Assembly: GCF_900230185.1 (NCBI RefSeq)
Contig: NZ_OCSR01000001.1
Location: forward strand, 372,001-436,000
Direction of reading: 5' to 3'
DNA from: Burkholderia sp. OK233
GTDB taxonomy: Bacteria; Pseudomonadota; Gammaproteobacteria; Burkholderiales; Burkholderiaceae
Length of the DNA stretch: 64,000 nucleotides
The translations under genes and the position numbers were made by a program. Below the pieces are notes generated by a model. The model saw only the letters and a list, made by a program, of their open reading frames with translations. It was not told where the DNA came from and did no database searches. This document shows positions 1-8,844 of the stretch, piece by piece; the first letter of the stretch is position 1, and every line of letters starts with the position of its first letter.

Positions 1-211
1 CGTGCCGGCAATCGAACGCGATGGGCGACCGTGGGGAGCGCGCCTCGCCACGGTCCTACAACCGTGGCAGAATGAGTTGCGAGAACTAATGCGGCGAAGT
101 GGTGCCCGTCTTCAAAGAGGACGGCCTCGGCGGCTGCATGTATCCGTAGGACTGGGAAGCGTAGCTCGCCGGGCAACTGCACTACCCGCTCTAGACAGTA
201 TGAGTTGAACC

Positions 212-355
212 ATGGCGTATCGTTACGACGACAAACACTTCATCGTCTTGGACGTTGACCACGAAAAGGTGTCAGGTGCCTATGCTGCACACGGTTTCAC
301 CGGCGTGTCCGACGAGACCATATACCGCCTGTCCCGCTGGGGGATCAACCGATGA
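212..355 (+). CDS. small hypothetical protein (47 aa)
   Basis: A short reading frame starting ATG-GCG-TAT encodes an acidic and aromatic-rich N-terminus (MAYRYDDKHFIVLDVDHEK). Its TGA stop overlaps the ATG of the next frame by four bases (ATGA at 352-355), the usual sign of translational coupling. I do not recognise the family and see no signal peptide or membrane segment. The coupling is the main reason to believe it is a real gene. Confidence 0.4.
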   Translation: MAYRYDDKHFIVLDVDHEKVSGAYAAHGFTGVSDETIYRLSRWGINR

Positions 356-573
356 CCAAACGCAAACAACCGGTGCTGCCGCCGGTGGAGACATCTGAGC
401 AACTCAAGGCGCGCCTGCGCGCCTTTGCCCTCGCAACGCGCGAAGAGGCGATGAAGCCGCGCACAGTCCCATTTCCCGAGCACGTCACGGTGCTGGCCGG
501 GCCGCTGAGGCGGGTGCACGACGGACCCAGAAGGTCTGTCGATGAGCATACGGTAGAACCGGATGCCAGTTGA
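352..573 (+). CDS. small hypothetical protein (73 aa)
   Basis: This frame begins inside the stop codon of the preceding small gene and encodes a basic, proline-rich protein (start MTKRKQPVLPPVETSEQLKA) with a helix-like middle. No family is recognised. Together the two small genes look like a two-gene operon of the kind found on plasmids and genomic islands. The DNA around them has no other recognisable gene. Confidence 0.4.
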   Translation: MTKRKQPVLPPVETSEQLKARLRAFALATREEAMKPRTVPFPEHVTVLAGPLRRVHDGPRRSVDEHTVEPDAS

Positions 574-1226
574 CCATCGATTCGCCCGTCGCCGCCACGA
601 TCGCTCGCGTGGACGCAGTTAGCCGTTGTAACGGGTGTTATCTCGGCTGCGTATCCCACGTCTCCGCTACGCCGCAACTGCTACGACGGCCGGTGTGGCC
701 TCGGCGCCGCTGCGGCTGCAGGCATAGCCAGGCCGACCTATCAGCCGCGTCGAAACCTGCACCATTTGGTGACCGCATGGCACGGAAAACTGAGGCTTCC
801 CTGCCGTTCGCGGATTTTGCATAAAAAGAATTATCAACGTCCTGCGCGAACACTGTGTCGATGTCAAATGGGAAGGCCCCTGTCCGGACAAGACATTTGC
901 CAGACCGGGACGTGCGTACGTCAAAAAAGGCACAGCAACGCCCAAGCCGGTGCCTGACACTGATCGGCATACCACGGTAGAGCGAATGGAGATGGATCTC
1001 TCAACCATTGCGCTCGATTCGCCACAGCGAAAGCGCGCACGACGCATTTGCAATGAAGCGCTACCTCACAAGGGGCTATGCATGCAGGCACCGGGCCAGG
1101 TCGTCGGCACACAATTATCCCACGGTCTGTTCGTCTTAATCGGCTCGCCTCCCGTGTCAGTCCGACGCCATTACGGGCCGTCACGCAAACTGTCGGCCTG
1201 GACATCTTCCTTGCCCCACCGCCCTG
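574..1226. other. no recognisable gene
   Basis: Several overlapping frames are open on both strands, but none has a convincing start with a ribosome binding site or a protein I recognise. It is probably decayed accessory DNA. Confidence 0.4.
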
Positions 1227-1747
1227 TCACTTCTCCAGTTTGACGTTCGCCAGATCCGTCTGCAGAGTGTTCAAGAAGTGAACGAATGATACAACGTCGT
1301 CAAAACGGAATTTCGCCATAGCCTGCCGGTAGAACTCGTGAATCCACGGACTCAACTCTTTCCAAACCTGCGCGCCCTGCGGGGGGTGAGGCGGACCAAC
1401 CGTGCCCGGCGATCGGCGGTATCGGCTACGCGGACAACGTGGTTGTCGCGCTCGAGTCGCTTCAGGACACCGTCGAGGTTTTGCCGGCTAACTACGATAT
1501 ACTCACCGAGTTCAGCGAACGACATGCCCTCCTTGGCGTGATGCCTCGATAGTGCACCGAGCATCGCCCATTGAACGGTGCTGACCCCGAGTTCTTTGGT
1601 GGCTTGACGCTGGAGTATGTTTCCGAGCTGAAACAACCGAAAAAAAACGCGGTTATATAGGCCCTGAAGAAGCTGTTCCGGACTGTCATGGACATCGTCG
1701 GCCGGCACGCTCGAGGCCACGGCCGAACTGTCGTGGGCACGACTCAA
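1227..1747 (-). pseudogene. MarR-family regulator, frameshifted
   Basis: The first 115 or so codons encode a MarR-type winged helix: the region STVQWAMLGALSRHH is followed by LAEL, a VSRQNLDGVLKRLERD recognition helix and a DTADRRARLVRLT wing. At a run of six G (about 1380-1386) the frame is lost and stops early at 1352. Moving one base restores the normal C-terminal dimerisation helices (GAQVWKELSPRIHEFYRQAM and on), ending at TGA 1227-1229. The gene is therefore broken by a single homopolymer indel. This may be real inactivation, slippage or a sequencing error. The 5' end is uncertain because the longest frame starts at TTG without a clear ribosome binding site. Confidence 0.75.
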
Positions 1748-1939
1748 CGCCCGGCAGGAGTCTCTGAATTCATTAAACTCTCACGTCCACTGCACGACAG
1801 TCGACAGTGTGCTGAAAAAGCGAACTGGTAGCATATAGCAAGCACGACCGGACGTCCCCCATCAAAAGTTCGGTAGTTTCAACGTTGCGCTATTCCTCCC
1901 TTGCCGGGTCTACCCACCGCCGCCAGCAAGATCGAGCTC

Positions 1940-2254
1940 TCACCGAGAGTCGCCGTTCCGTGGTGATGGGCGCAGTGGATTCGCGGTCAGCTCATTCGTT
2001 CCGATCTGCTGCCGCCCACTGACTTCGCCGGCCATCATCGCCACCCCGTTGCTATGCACTGAGATTGGTAAGGGACCGGTCTGACGCTGAGGCAGCACCC
2101 CTTCCTCGCCCGTCGCCAACGCCGCCTCCAACGCACGGACAAAGCGTTGAAACGCGACGACGGTTCCATGGACGCTTCGATATTCGGTACGCCCGATCCT
2201 GCCGTCCAGGACGACTAGCATTCCAGCATCACGCGCCAACTCGAAGATGTTCAT
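1940..2254 (-). CDS. orphan protein, paralogue of the gene at 50461-50667 (104 aa)
   Basis: The N-terminus MNIFELARDAGMLVVLDGRI continues with GRTEYRSVHGT and FQRFVRALEAAL. This matches the 68-residue protein at 50461 almost residue by residue over about 50 positions, after which the two diverge. The start at 2254 is chosen over an ATG at 2266 because GGAGG lies eight bases ahead of it and because the paralogue starts at the same residue. The function is unknown. The conserved pairing with another small protein (remnant at 2229-2455 here, intact at 50174-50422) suggests a two-gene cassette. Confidence 0.6.
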   Translation of the reverse strand: MNIFELARDAGMLVVLDGRIGRTEYRSVHGTVVAFQRFVRALEAALATGEEGVLPQRQTGPLPISVHSNGVAMMAGEVSGRQQIGTNELTANPLRPSPRNGDSR

Positions 2255-2455
2255 TGCATCCTCCATCGTGCCGGAAAAAAACAATCGCCGAACCCCCGTG
2301 CGGCCGCAATGCACCGACGCGCACGTAGCGTCTTCGACCCGATGACGTGCGGCCGAACTCGATCACATGCACCGGACCCGCTGCAGCGGGTCCAAACCAC
2401 TGACAGGACCGATTTGTCCGCCGAGTGATGCCAATCAGGCCGTGTTGCTTGCAAA
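2229..2455 (-). pseudogene. remnant of the 82-aa orphan family seen at 45.5 and 50.2 kb
   Basis: The minus-strand frame reads QWFGPAAAGPVHVIEFGRT, then RRRYVRVGALRP and IVFFRHDGG. This is the core of the proteins at 45495-45743 and 50174-50422. The C-terminal part (normally W-x-VFP and about 15 more residues) is missing: the sequence runs straight into the ribosome binding site of the next gene (start 2254). In the 50-kb copy 38 bases separate the two genes, so a small deletion has joined them here. Confidence 0.6.
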
Positions 2456-2475
2456 GAGCATTTTCAAGCGCTACT

Positions 2476-2495
2476 ATAGTACACATGCACACTAT
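2476..2495. promoter_or_regulatory. palindromic operator, site A
   Basis: The 20-base sequence ATAGTACACATGCACACTAT is an imperfect palindrome. Its core (2478-2493) matches the consensus AGTACACTAGTGTACT shared with sites at 16708, 25164, 26280, 41815 and 43655, and it is closest to the 41.8-kb site. It lies about 20 bases upstream of the small-gene remnant on the minus strand. Confidence 0.55.
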
Positions 2496-2738
2496 ATATA
2501 GAGTACTAGTTTTCCTGACACGAGCGGCGCTCGTCGATAGAACGAAGCACCCCCCCCATGGCGGAGACACTGCCGGCGCTTCCCCGCGTCCGAGACAATC
2601 ATGGTACGTCTGATTCTCTCTTATCAAAAGCGTATCGTGGCGCGGCCTGCGGTGCAGGCCGTGTTGAAGGCCGAGGGTTTGGCTTAAACAGCCGAGAAGG
2701 AAAACCAGACGCGAGTAAAAAACCGCAAGACTCGCTAG

Positions 2739-2773
2739 ACCGGCCGCCACTCGTGCGGCCGGTTTGCTTTTTA
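2739..2773 (+). terminator. rho-independent terminator
   Basis: A nine-base GC-rich stem (ACCGGCCGC pairing with GCGGCCGGT) with a seven-base loop is followed by a T-rich stretch (TTTGCTTTTTAT). The orientation is plus, facing the 3' end of the reductase gene at 2782. No plus-strand gene is recognised just upstream, so what it terminates is unclear. Confidence 0.55.
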
Positions 2774-2781
2774 TCTATCGA

Positions 2782-3729
2782 TCAGAGATCGAGCACCAGC
2801 GTTTCCGACAGGCTGCCCGAACAGCACGGCATGATCGACTTACCCGAGCGACGCTCTTGAGGCGTGAGGTAAGAGTCGCGGTGATCGGGTTCGCCCTCGA
2901 GCACCGTGGTCTGACATGCGCCGCACACCCCTTCGCGGCAGCAATGCGTGATTTCGATGCCTGCGTCCAGCAGGATATCGAGCACACTCTTGCCCTGCTC
3001 AACATACAGCTTGCGCTGCGACCGCGCCAGCACCAGATTGAACCCACCGGCACAAGCGGCCTCTTGCTGCGCCGAAAAATACTCGACGTGCGCATGGCCT
3101 TCCGGACGGTTCGCAGTGGCTTCCTCAAACGCGCGCAGCATCAGCACAGGACCGCAGCAGTACAGATGCGCATCGCGCGGTGCAGCGGCGACTGCCGCCG
3201 CCATATCGAGTACCCGTCCGTCATGCTCATCGTTGAAGTGCAGCTCCACGCGCTCAGGATACCTGGCTTCGAGGGCCTGGATATCACTCAAATAAGCGCA
3301 CTTGCTGCGACTGCGCGAGCCGTAAAACAGCTTCCACGCGTGGCCCAATTCCTCGAGTCGCTGAATCATGCACCACAGCGGCGTGACGCCGATGCCGCCC
3401 GCGATCAACACCACCAGCGAGGCGTCTTCAACCAGCTTGAAATTGTTGCGTGGCCCCGTGACCTCGATGGTCTGGCCGGGTTCCAGCGAGTCGTGTACAT
3501 AGCGCGAGCCGCCACGGCTCGACGGGTCTCGATTGACCGCCACCACATAGCGATGACGCTCAGCCGGCGCATTGACCAGCGAATAGCTGCGTACGAGGCC
3601 ATTGCCGAGCGTGAGGTCGATATGCGCACCCGCCTCGAAGGGGGGCAGCGCCTCGCCATCGGGTGCAGCCAGTTCGAGCGCGACAATGTCATCAGCCGCG
3701 ACGGTGCGGGAACGAATAACGAGTTGCAT
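2782..3729 (-). CDS. PDR/VanB-type flavin-ferredoxin reductase (315 aa)
   Basis: This is a phthalate-dioxygenase-reductase type electron carrier that passes electrons from NAD(P)H through flavin to a 2Fe-2S cluster and on to an oxygenase. The flavin motif RSYS lies at residues 47-50. The nucleotide-binding GGIGVTP is near residue 115. The C-terminal plant-type ferredoxin has Cys264, Cys269, Cys272 and Cys302 (spacing C-x4-C-x2-C-x29-C). The start at 3729 has GGAGATAT just upstream and removes a long unconserved leader. The gene is intact, although its neighbours (FAD monooxygenase relic, truncated XylM-like gene) are broken, so its original partner in this operon may be gone. Confidence 0.88.
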   Translation of the reverse strand: MQLVIRSRTVAADDIVALELAAPDGEALPPFEAGAHIDLTLGNGLVRSYSLVNAPAERHRYVVAVNRDPSSRGGSRYVHDSLEPGQTIEVTGPRNNFKLVEDASLVVLIAGGIGVTPLWCMIQRLEELGHAWKLFYGSRSRSKCAYLSDIQALEARYPERVELHFNDEHDGRVLDMAAAVAAAPRDAHLYCCGPVLMLRAFEEATANRPEGHAHVEYFSAQQEAACAGGFNLVLARSQRKLYVEQGKSVLDILLDAGIEITHCCREGVCGACQTTVLEGEPDHRDSYLTPQERRSGKSIMPCCSGSLSETLVLDL

Positions 3730-3844
3730 GATATCTCCACATTTTTTTGTTGAACTACGTATCGTAGCGAGACACCGCCCCACCACGATAGAGAGTACCT
3801 CTTCAAATTTTCCTGAATGGCTCAGATCGGCTCGGTCAGTTTGC

Positions 3845-4640
3845 TCAGCACGAGCGCCACCACAGCCGTCTGCGCTCAACCGGCGCACGCTCCTGCTCGA
3901 GTCGGCCAATTTCCAGAGAGCCGTCGACGATCAAACGGCAGCACTCCTCGCGCCTTGCCATAAACGCGGCCAGTGCCGCGGGAACATCAGCGGTGTGCGT
4001 CAGGGCTTCGGCCAGCACCAGCGCATCCTCGACCGCCATGCCGGCGCCCGAGGCAAGCTGCGGCGTGGTCGGGTGCGCTGCGTCGCCGATCAGCAGAACG
4101 CGGCCGCGGTACCACGGCGCCGACAGCGAAAACATCTCCAGCGGACGGAACACGATGTGCGCGTGCTCATCGAGCGCATCGCGGACCATCGCGACGACAC
4201 CGCCGTAGTCTTTGAGCCGCCCTTGCAAAGGCTCGTAGAGGTCCTTTGGATCCCGCCACATCTTGGGTGACTTCTCGAGCACGAACCGTCGGCGCCGACC
4301 ACGAAGTCATAAACGTCTTTACTGCCATCGCTGAAAGTCACTTCAACGCCATCGCCAAGTTCGCGAAAGGCATCGACGGTCACGCTCAGTCGCACCTGCG
4401 TACCGGCAGCCTGCACACGGTTTGCCAGAATCCTGTGCGGCTCGGGACGCGACACTCCACCGCTGCCCGGCACACCCAGGCCCGGCGGCATCGGCGTATC
4501 GAGATCATTCAGCGTATTGCCCTGCGCGTCGCAAATGCGAATGCCCGAACCGTGTAGGCGAGTTCCATGATCTCGTCGAGGACGCCCAGTTCGCGGAACG
4601 CGCGCAGTGTCGGACCCGTGATCGCTATCGTCCAGGTGAA
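3845..4640 (-). pseudogene. FAD-dependent aromatic-type monooxygenase, relic
   Basis: Fragments in several frames belong to a PHBH-fold flavoprotein hydroxylase. They include RAFRELGVLDEIMELA, a DG motif (DFVVGADGSCSR, near 4300) and the C-terminal GDAAHPTTPQLASGAGMAVE (near 4050). At least two frame changes and an internal deletion separate the parts, and the N-terminal GxGxxG nucleotide-binding segment is absent. It lies between the reductase at 2782 and the DUF3237 gene and belongs to the same decayed operon. Confidence 0.75.
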
Positions 4641-4941
4641 AGTAACGGGCCAGATCCTGGGCTGATGGTGCCCCGGTGTAGCACCCATAGCTTTCTCGCT
4701 GTTCGTTGGAGAGAAAGCTGACCGGCACAAGCGCTCCCTTGCAGTCGTGTTTATATGCAGAACGCCGTGTAGCTGAACGCCTGGTGCCAACTCAACTGAA
4801 CGCATGCTGGCAACGAATCTGACCACTGGCGCCAAGATCGTCGATCGCCGCCGCTGAGCTGACCACCGGACACCAAGCGCGTCCGCTATTTTTCCGCAAT
4901 GACATTCAAGAATCGCGGCTTGGCCACAAGCGGACACTACC

Positions 4942-5400
4942 TCAGCGCAAGGCGTAAACGTCGTAAGCAATTTCTTGCTTTGCCAGATCCGCCTCACCGA
5001 TCGAATAGCACTGCAACCGATTGAGCCACTGGTAAGCAGGGTGTGCTGTTCTGAAACGCGGGGCCGCGCGAATCTTGAGTTCCGGGGGCATAACGCCCTT
5101 GAGGAAATTGGCATAGCCCTCAGGTCCAAGATCGAGCATGCCTTGGTACGCAATGTCTATCAGAGCACCATCGTTGCTTTCCAGCGCTCCGCGGACATCG
5201 ACCAGAATAACCCCATCGGTCCGGAGCGTGGCAAAGTCAGTACCGCCGCCTTTGACCTTGCCAGACAGCTTCGGTCCCCACACTTCGCCTCCGATGAGGG
5301 GAAAATTGACACGGATGTCGCCGGGGCAAGGCCCAATAACCTCCGGCGTAGCGAGGGTGGCTCGATAGGAAAAAAGGTGTTCAGTTTGATAGTCAAACAT
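4942..5400 (-). CDS. DUF3237 domain protein (152 aa)
   Basis: The protein matches the DUF3237 (UPF0311) pattern along its length: an FSYRATLATPEVIG start, RVNFPLIGGEVWGPKLSGKV, TDGVILVDVRGALESNDGAL and a C-terminal RFRTAHPAYQWLNRLQC. These are soluble beta-barrel proteins with no settled function that are often found next to aromatic or alkane catabolic genes. The length is normal for the family and no break is visible. A weak AAGAGAC precedes the start. It sits in the decayed minus-strand catabolic operon. Confidence 0.8.
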   Translation of the reverse strand: MFDYQTEHLFSYRATLATPEVIGPCPGDIRVNFPLIGGEVWGPKLSGKVKGGGTDFATLRTDGVILVDVRGALESNDGALIDIAYQGMLDLGPEGYANFLKGVMPPELKIRAAPRFRTAHPAYQWLNRLQCYSIGEADLAKQEIAYDVYALR

Positions 5401-5458
5401 GTTGATAGTCTCTTCAAGTTATTAATGGGATTAGATAAAAGCTGCGGCTTTTCTTGTA

Positions 5459-6301
5459 TCAAGTAATCACAGGTTTGTTGGACGATCGTGTCCATTTCGC
5501 TTCGGCTTCTGCCAAAACTTCCATGGAGCGTTTGGGCGCCGGAAGATTGATCGGATCGTACTTCGGACCCAAGCCCTTGATCAGGCGCGGCGTGATGTAT
5601 GCAAACAGCCTCAAAAGCATAGTCGCTGTGCGCCATCGGCTACGCCAAGGACGCTTGATCCGGCCTGCCTTATAGTCTTCGCGCAACAGGTATAGCGCCG
5701 TGCGAATCATGTAACTGAGCATGTGTCGTCCGGCATAGGCGATGCCGTATAGCCGGTACCAGTAGCTACCGGGATACACCCGGTGAAAAAGGTAGTTGCA
5801 AACATGCCGATGTTCATATTCCTCGGCGAGATGCCAACGCCATAGATCCGCAGTTGGATCATCGACGCTGGGCTTGTGCAATTCACGGGCACCCTCAAGG
5901 AAGAAACAGGCGATTATCGGCCCCAAGGTTTCAAACCCCTCTGCATAACCCAGGCAGTACTTAAACCCTTTATCCTTCCAAAAGCCTTCGTAGTCTGCTT
6001 TCATCACCGCTTCACGTTTTGCCAACTCCGGATAACCGGACTCGCGCAAAAACTGGTTGAACTTTGCGTGATTCCGATAGTGCCGGCCCTCCTGCGCGAT
6101 AAAGATGCGACAGTCTTCGCGAAGCGCCGATTCAGTCGTGGGTAATTGATTCGCGCCTTCGCGCACAGCTTTGTTAAGGAACGGTTCGAGGTAAGGAAGA
6201 AAGCTCGATGCCCCGTTCCAGAACTGCGCAAATTCCGGGTCTTCCGGCGCCCAGAAAATCTTGGCCGCCGAAAAATCGATGTCGATTTCTCTAATTTTCA
6301 T
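5459..6301 (-). CDS. predicted metal-dependent hydrolase, ferritin-like helical family (280 aa)
   Basis: The sequence resembles the COG3687 family of predicted metal-dependent hydrolases. Candidate metal ligands are in FIAQEGRHYRNH (about residues 75-90) and in the helix LAEEYEHRHVCNYLFH (about 155-170), which has the E-x2-H spacing of ferritin-like di-metal sites. The start at 6301 is fixed by a strong GGAGGAGAC and a MKIREI beginning. The substrate is unknown. In this operon it may act on an oxidised ester or lactone intermediate, but that is inference. The gene appears intact. Confidence 0.7.
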   Translation of the reverse strand: MKIREIDIDFSAAKIFWAPEDPEFAQFWNGASSFLPYLEPFLNKAVREGANQLPTTESALREDCRIFIAQEGRHYRNHAKFNQFLRESGYPELAKREAVMKADYEGFWKDKGFKYCLGYAEGFETLGPIIACFFLEGARELHKPSVDDPTADLWRWHLAEEYEHRHVCNYLFHRVYPGSYWYRLYGIAYAGRHMLSYMIRTALYLLREDYKAGRIKRPWRSRWRTATMLLRLFAYITPRLIKGLGPKYDPINLPAPKRSMEVLAEAEAKWTRSSNKPVIT

Positions 6302-6354
6302 TATGTCTCCTCCAGCGTGATGCTCTACTTGAAATTTAACCAACAGAAGGGTTT

Positions 6355-6711
6355 TTAGATTCCTTGGTTGACCTGCTTCGCAAGGTGGCGATCACGCACA
6401 ACCAAGTAAATCGGGAATGCAAAGCAGGTTCCCAGGTACGAAAGCCCTACGAAGACCCAGCCCCATTTCGCGCCCAATCCGATTTTCTTGGCGTCGAACA
6501 CCACCCACACCATGAACGTGATCCAGCTCACGGCAATGTCGGTGGTGAGAAACGCTGGTGCACCACCGAGCTTGAACACATCGGTGAAGAACGAAATCGG
6601 ATTCATGATGTTCCCACCGTTTTTCATCCACTCGAAAGCGAACGGCCAGACCACGAACAACGATCCGACGCCGATCAGGATGAAGAAGGCATGCTTGGTT
6701 TTGGTCGCCAT
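6355..6711 (-). CDS. DUF2834 membrane protein (118 aa)
   Basis: This is a small protein with three predicted membrane segments: HAFFILIGVGSLFVVWPFAF, DIAVSWITFMVWVVFDA, and WGWVFVGLSYLGTCFAFPIY. The arrangement and the VVFDAKKIG region fit DUF2834, whose function is unknown. It follows the truncated XylM-like gene closely (16 bases) in the same direction and is probably co-transcribed. Confidence 0.7.
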   Translation of the reverse strand: MATKTKHAFFILIGVGSLFVVWPFAFEWMKNGGNIMNPISFFTDVFKLGGAPAFLTTDIAVSWITFMVWVVFDAKKIGLGAKWGWVFVGLSYLGTCFAFPIYLVVRDRHLAKQVNQGI

Positions 6712-6726
6712 TTTGATTTTCTTGTG

Positions 6727-7209
6727 CTAGTAATGCGGTGAAGAATTTTGTCTACGCGCTGACGGTTGATGCGTTGCTGATTTGTGAAGTGGGGTCTCGC
6801 TGAACCAATCCGCCCAGCCGGCGGCACGGTTCTGGGCCGCAGCCAGAACTCGTTCTTCCTTGGTTGCGTATTCCAAATCCCAAATCTTCAGGCGCGGCTT
6901 GATGATCAGTTCGTGCCAGATCGGCGGTACGAGTGCGGCCATGAAGCAAAGGAACGCGCTCGGCAGACGCCAAGCGAAAACGAAGTAGAGCCATAGCGGC
7001 CCCGCCGCGCAGATCCAGATCGGGATATTCGCCAGCCGCAGGTTGAGTTTCTTCGTCATGCTGTAGTCCGGCCCGATCAAGGTATCGAGCAGAGCCAGAA
7101 TCGGCAGCGATCCCACGCCGAGCCAGACCCAGTTGCCACCCAGCAGAAAGCCCGCGTATCCGGTGGCCAGCAATACAACTGCAAGCCAGTACTTCAGGAA
7201 GTCGACCAT
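6727..7209 (-). pseudogene. XylM/AlkB-type membrane monooxygenase with the active-site region deleted
   Basis: The 160-residue frame is still open, but it joins the N-terminal 80 or so residues (DFLKYWLAVVLLATGYAGF, VWLGVGSLPILALLDTLI) directly to the C-terminal part (LPSAFLCFMAALVPPIWHEL, then RAAGWADWF). Compared with the intact gene at 18473-19582 (369 residues), about 210 residues are missing, including every histidine box that binds the diiron centre. It cannot be catalytic. The deletion keeps the frame, so a membrane stub could still be made. Confidence 0.85.
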
Positions 7210-7546
7210 TACATGTCTCCTCTTGAATGTTGAAAAAGATGCGTCTGCTGTTCAGCTCGTGTGGGGATCGTTGGAGGAGATCGCCTCGAATCGCCGGCTT
7301 CCGCCACGGGTTGGAAGTGCAAGGACTCCAAGAACGTCGGGTAAAAGTCGTCGGGAATATCCAGCGCGTCGCGCCAGAACTCGCCCATGAGCCGAAGTTC
7401 AATCGGCAGAGCAGATGATCCCGACGGCATGCCTCTCGCGTCATTGCCCATCTGTTCGGCACTTGGTGCGACCGAACGACAATTCTTGGACCGCGTGGAC
7501 CTTTGGGTGTGCATCGCTCTTCCATCTCCAACTTGCGAGCGGCGCT
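7210..7546 (-). other. unrecognised segment between the SDR and XylM relics
   Basis: A minus-strand frame (7209-7550) includes MGEFWRDALDIPDDFYPTFL and ends four bases before the XylM-relic start. I do not recognise it. By position it should derive from whatever separated the SDR and monooxygenase genes (an aldehyde dehydrogenase in the intact cluster), but it does not look like one. Confidence 0.3.
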
Positions 7547-7654
7547 TCAAAGCACGCCGATCAGCGCTCCTTCGCGAGCGTAACTTTCGGCGATCGCCCG
7601 GCCAATGCCCGTGGATGTCCCCGTCACGATCGCGACCTTATCCTTGAGTCTCAT
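7547..7654 (-). pseudogene. SDR N-terminal relic, paralogue of 21188-21943
   Basis: Thirty-five codons encode [20 protein letters not shown] followed by [10 protein letters not shown]. This is nearly identical to the first 30 residues of the SDR at 21943, after which it stops. The preceding non-coding DNA also resembles the region upstream of the intact gene and carries the same 41-base element. This is the head of a lost alcohol-dehydrogenase gene. Confidence 0.8.
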
Positions 7655-7790
7655 TCCTGTCTCCGTTGTTTGCTTTTTCGCCCACTCGTGCTGCACCGCA
7701 GCGACCTATGCGAGCTTCCTTGAACCTTGTCGGGCGGACCGAACTGCATCGGTCACCTGTTAGCCATTAAAAGCCCCCTCGACTGTCCGC

Positions 7791-7831
7791 ACCCCATCCG
7801 AAAGATGGGGCTCCCACTAGGGCAAACCCGG
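7791..7831. repeat. 41-bp dyad element, copy 1
   Basis: The sequence begins ACCCCATCCGAAAGATGGGG and continues CTCCCACTAGGGCAAACCCGG. It is identical to 22082-22122. It contains a seven-base inverted repeat (CCCCATC/GATGGGG) with a five-base spacer and no T-run. The distance to the downstream SDR start is 137 bases here and 139 bases in the other copy, which points to an activator-binding site rather than a chance repeat. Confidence 0.7.
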
Positions 7832-7994
7832 AACATAGACGCCGCGGGGTCCGCACTCGCACTGTCGCGCGATACGTCTCACGAGCGTTCTTTTCCGCCA
7901 ATGCGCCGCTCTCGGCCGTGCTCCTCCGTACGCTGGAGGAGCACGGCACCCCCGCGTTTTTGCAGCGCTATCACCTTCGGGCGAAGCTTGCTAG

Positions 7995-8840
7995 GGCCTG
8001 TTGACAATCATCGCCGAGGGGGCTGTTAACTTGTGAGGAAAGCTGTTTACATCCTGTCTTTTGCGGAAAAACAGGATGCCAAGACTGATGCTCAGCGATG
8101 ACCAATACGAGCGGATCGCCCCCTTGCTGCCAGGCAAGTCCACCGACCCGGGTCGGACCGCAGGAGACAATCGGCTGTTTGTTGAGGCCGTGCTATGGAT
8201 CGCGCGCACTGGCAGCCCATGGCGCGATTTGCCGCCCGATTTCGGACCGTGGAATAGCGTGTACCAACGCTTTGCGAGATGGTCTCGGGCGGAAATATGG
8301 CATGCGGTACTCGCCGAGCTTGCGGGCGACGCCGACCTTGAGGAAGCCTTCATTGACAGTACGATTGTGCGTGCCCACCAGCATGCCGCCGGCGCGGCGA
8401 AAAAAAAGGCGAACAGGCAATCGGGCGCTCGCGTGGCGGATTGAGCACCAAGATTCACGCTCTGGTCGACGGCTTGGGGATGCTCGCGCGATTTCATCTG
8501 ACGGGCGGACAGGCTGGAGACAGTCCGGAGGCCCTGCCTTTGCTGGGCGAGTTGAAACCCGTCAGTCTGGCTGCCGACAAAGCCTACGATTCGAACGCGA
8601 TCCTGCAACATCTGGAATCGGCAGGCATTCAAGCTGTCATCCCCAGTCGCGCGAATCGTCTTGAGCAACGTCCTTTGGATGAACATCTGTATGCCTCTCG
8701 AAATCTGGTCGAACGGTTCTTCTGTCGCATCAAACAATTCCGTCGCGTGGCTACCCGCTACGACAAGCTCTCCGAACGATTCTCATCATTCGTTGCGCTC
8801 TCCGCTGCTTTCATCTGGACCTGCTGATTGTCAACAGGCC
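7995..8840 (+). mobile_element. IS5-family (IS427-group-like) element, copy 1
   Basis: This is an 846-base element with 16-base terminal inverted repeats (GGCCTGTTGACAATCA and its complement), flanked on both sides by CTAG (7991-7994 and 8841-8844), the target typical of this group. It carries one transposase read through a frameshift. It abuts a near-identical second copy with only the four-base CTAG between them. Confidence 0.92.
8076..8827 (+). CDS. IS5-family transposase, programmed -1 frameshift
   Basis: The first frame (start MPRLMLSDDQYERIAPLLPG) ends at 8444. The second resumes as STKIHALVDGLGMLARFHLT and ends at 8827. They join at a run of eight A followed by GG (A-AAA-AAG, 8400-8408): slipping back one base gives AAKKKGEQAIGRSRGGLSTK, the normal continuation for this family. 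DDE-type residues are spread over both frames, with a final LVERFFCRIKQFRRVATRY. Both halves look intact, so the element is probably active or was recently. Confidence 0.88.
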
Positions 8841-8844
8841 CTAG

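Noticed and set aside
2764..3753. Plus-strand open frame of 329 codons
   Set aside because: Antisense to the PDR-type reductase, with no recognisable product.
7791..7831. The 41-bp dyad as a transcription terminator
   Set aside because: There is no T-run after the stem in either direction, and the element lies upstream of genes at fixed spacing.
8076..8827. The split IS5 transposase as a pseudogene
   Set aside because: Both copies have the same A8 slip site and give the normal family sequence after a -1 shift, so frameshifting is probably programmed.
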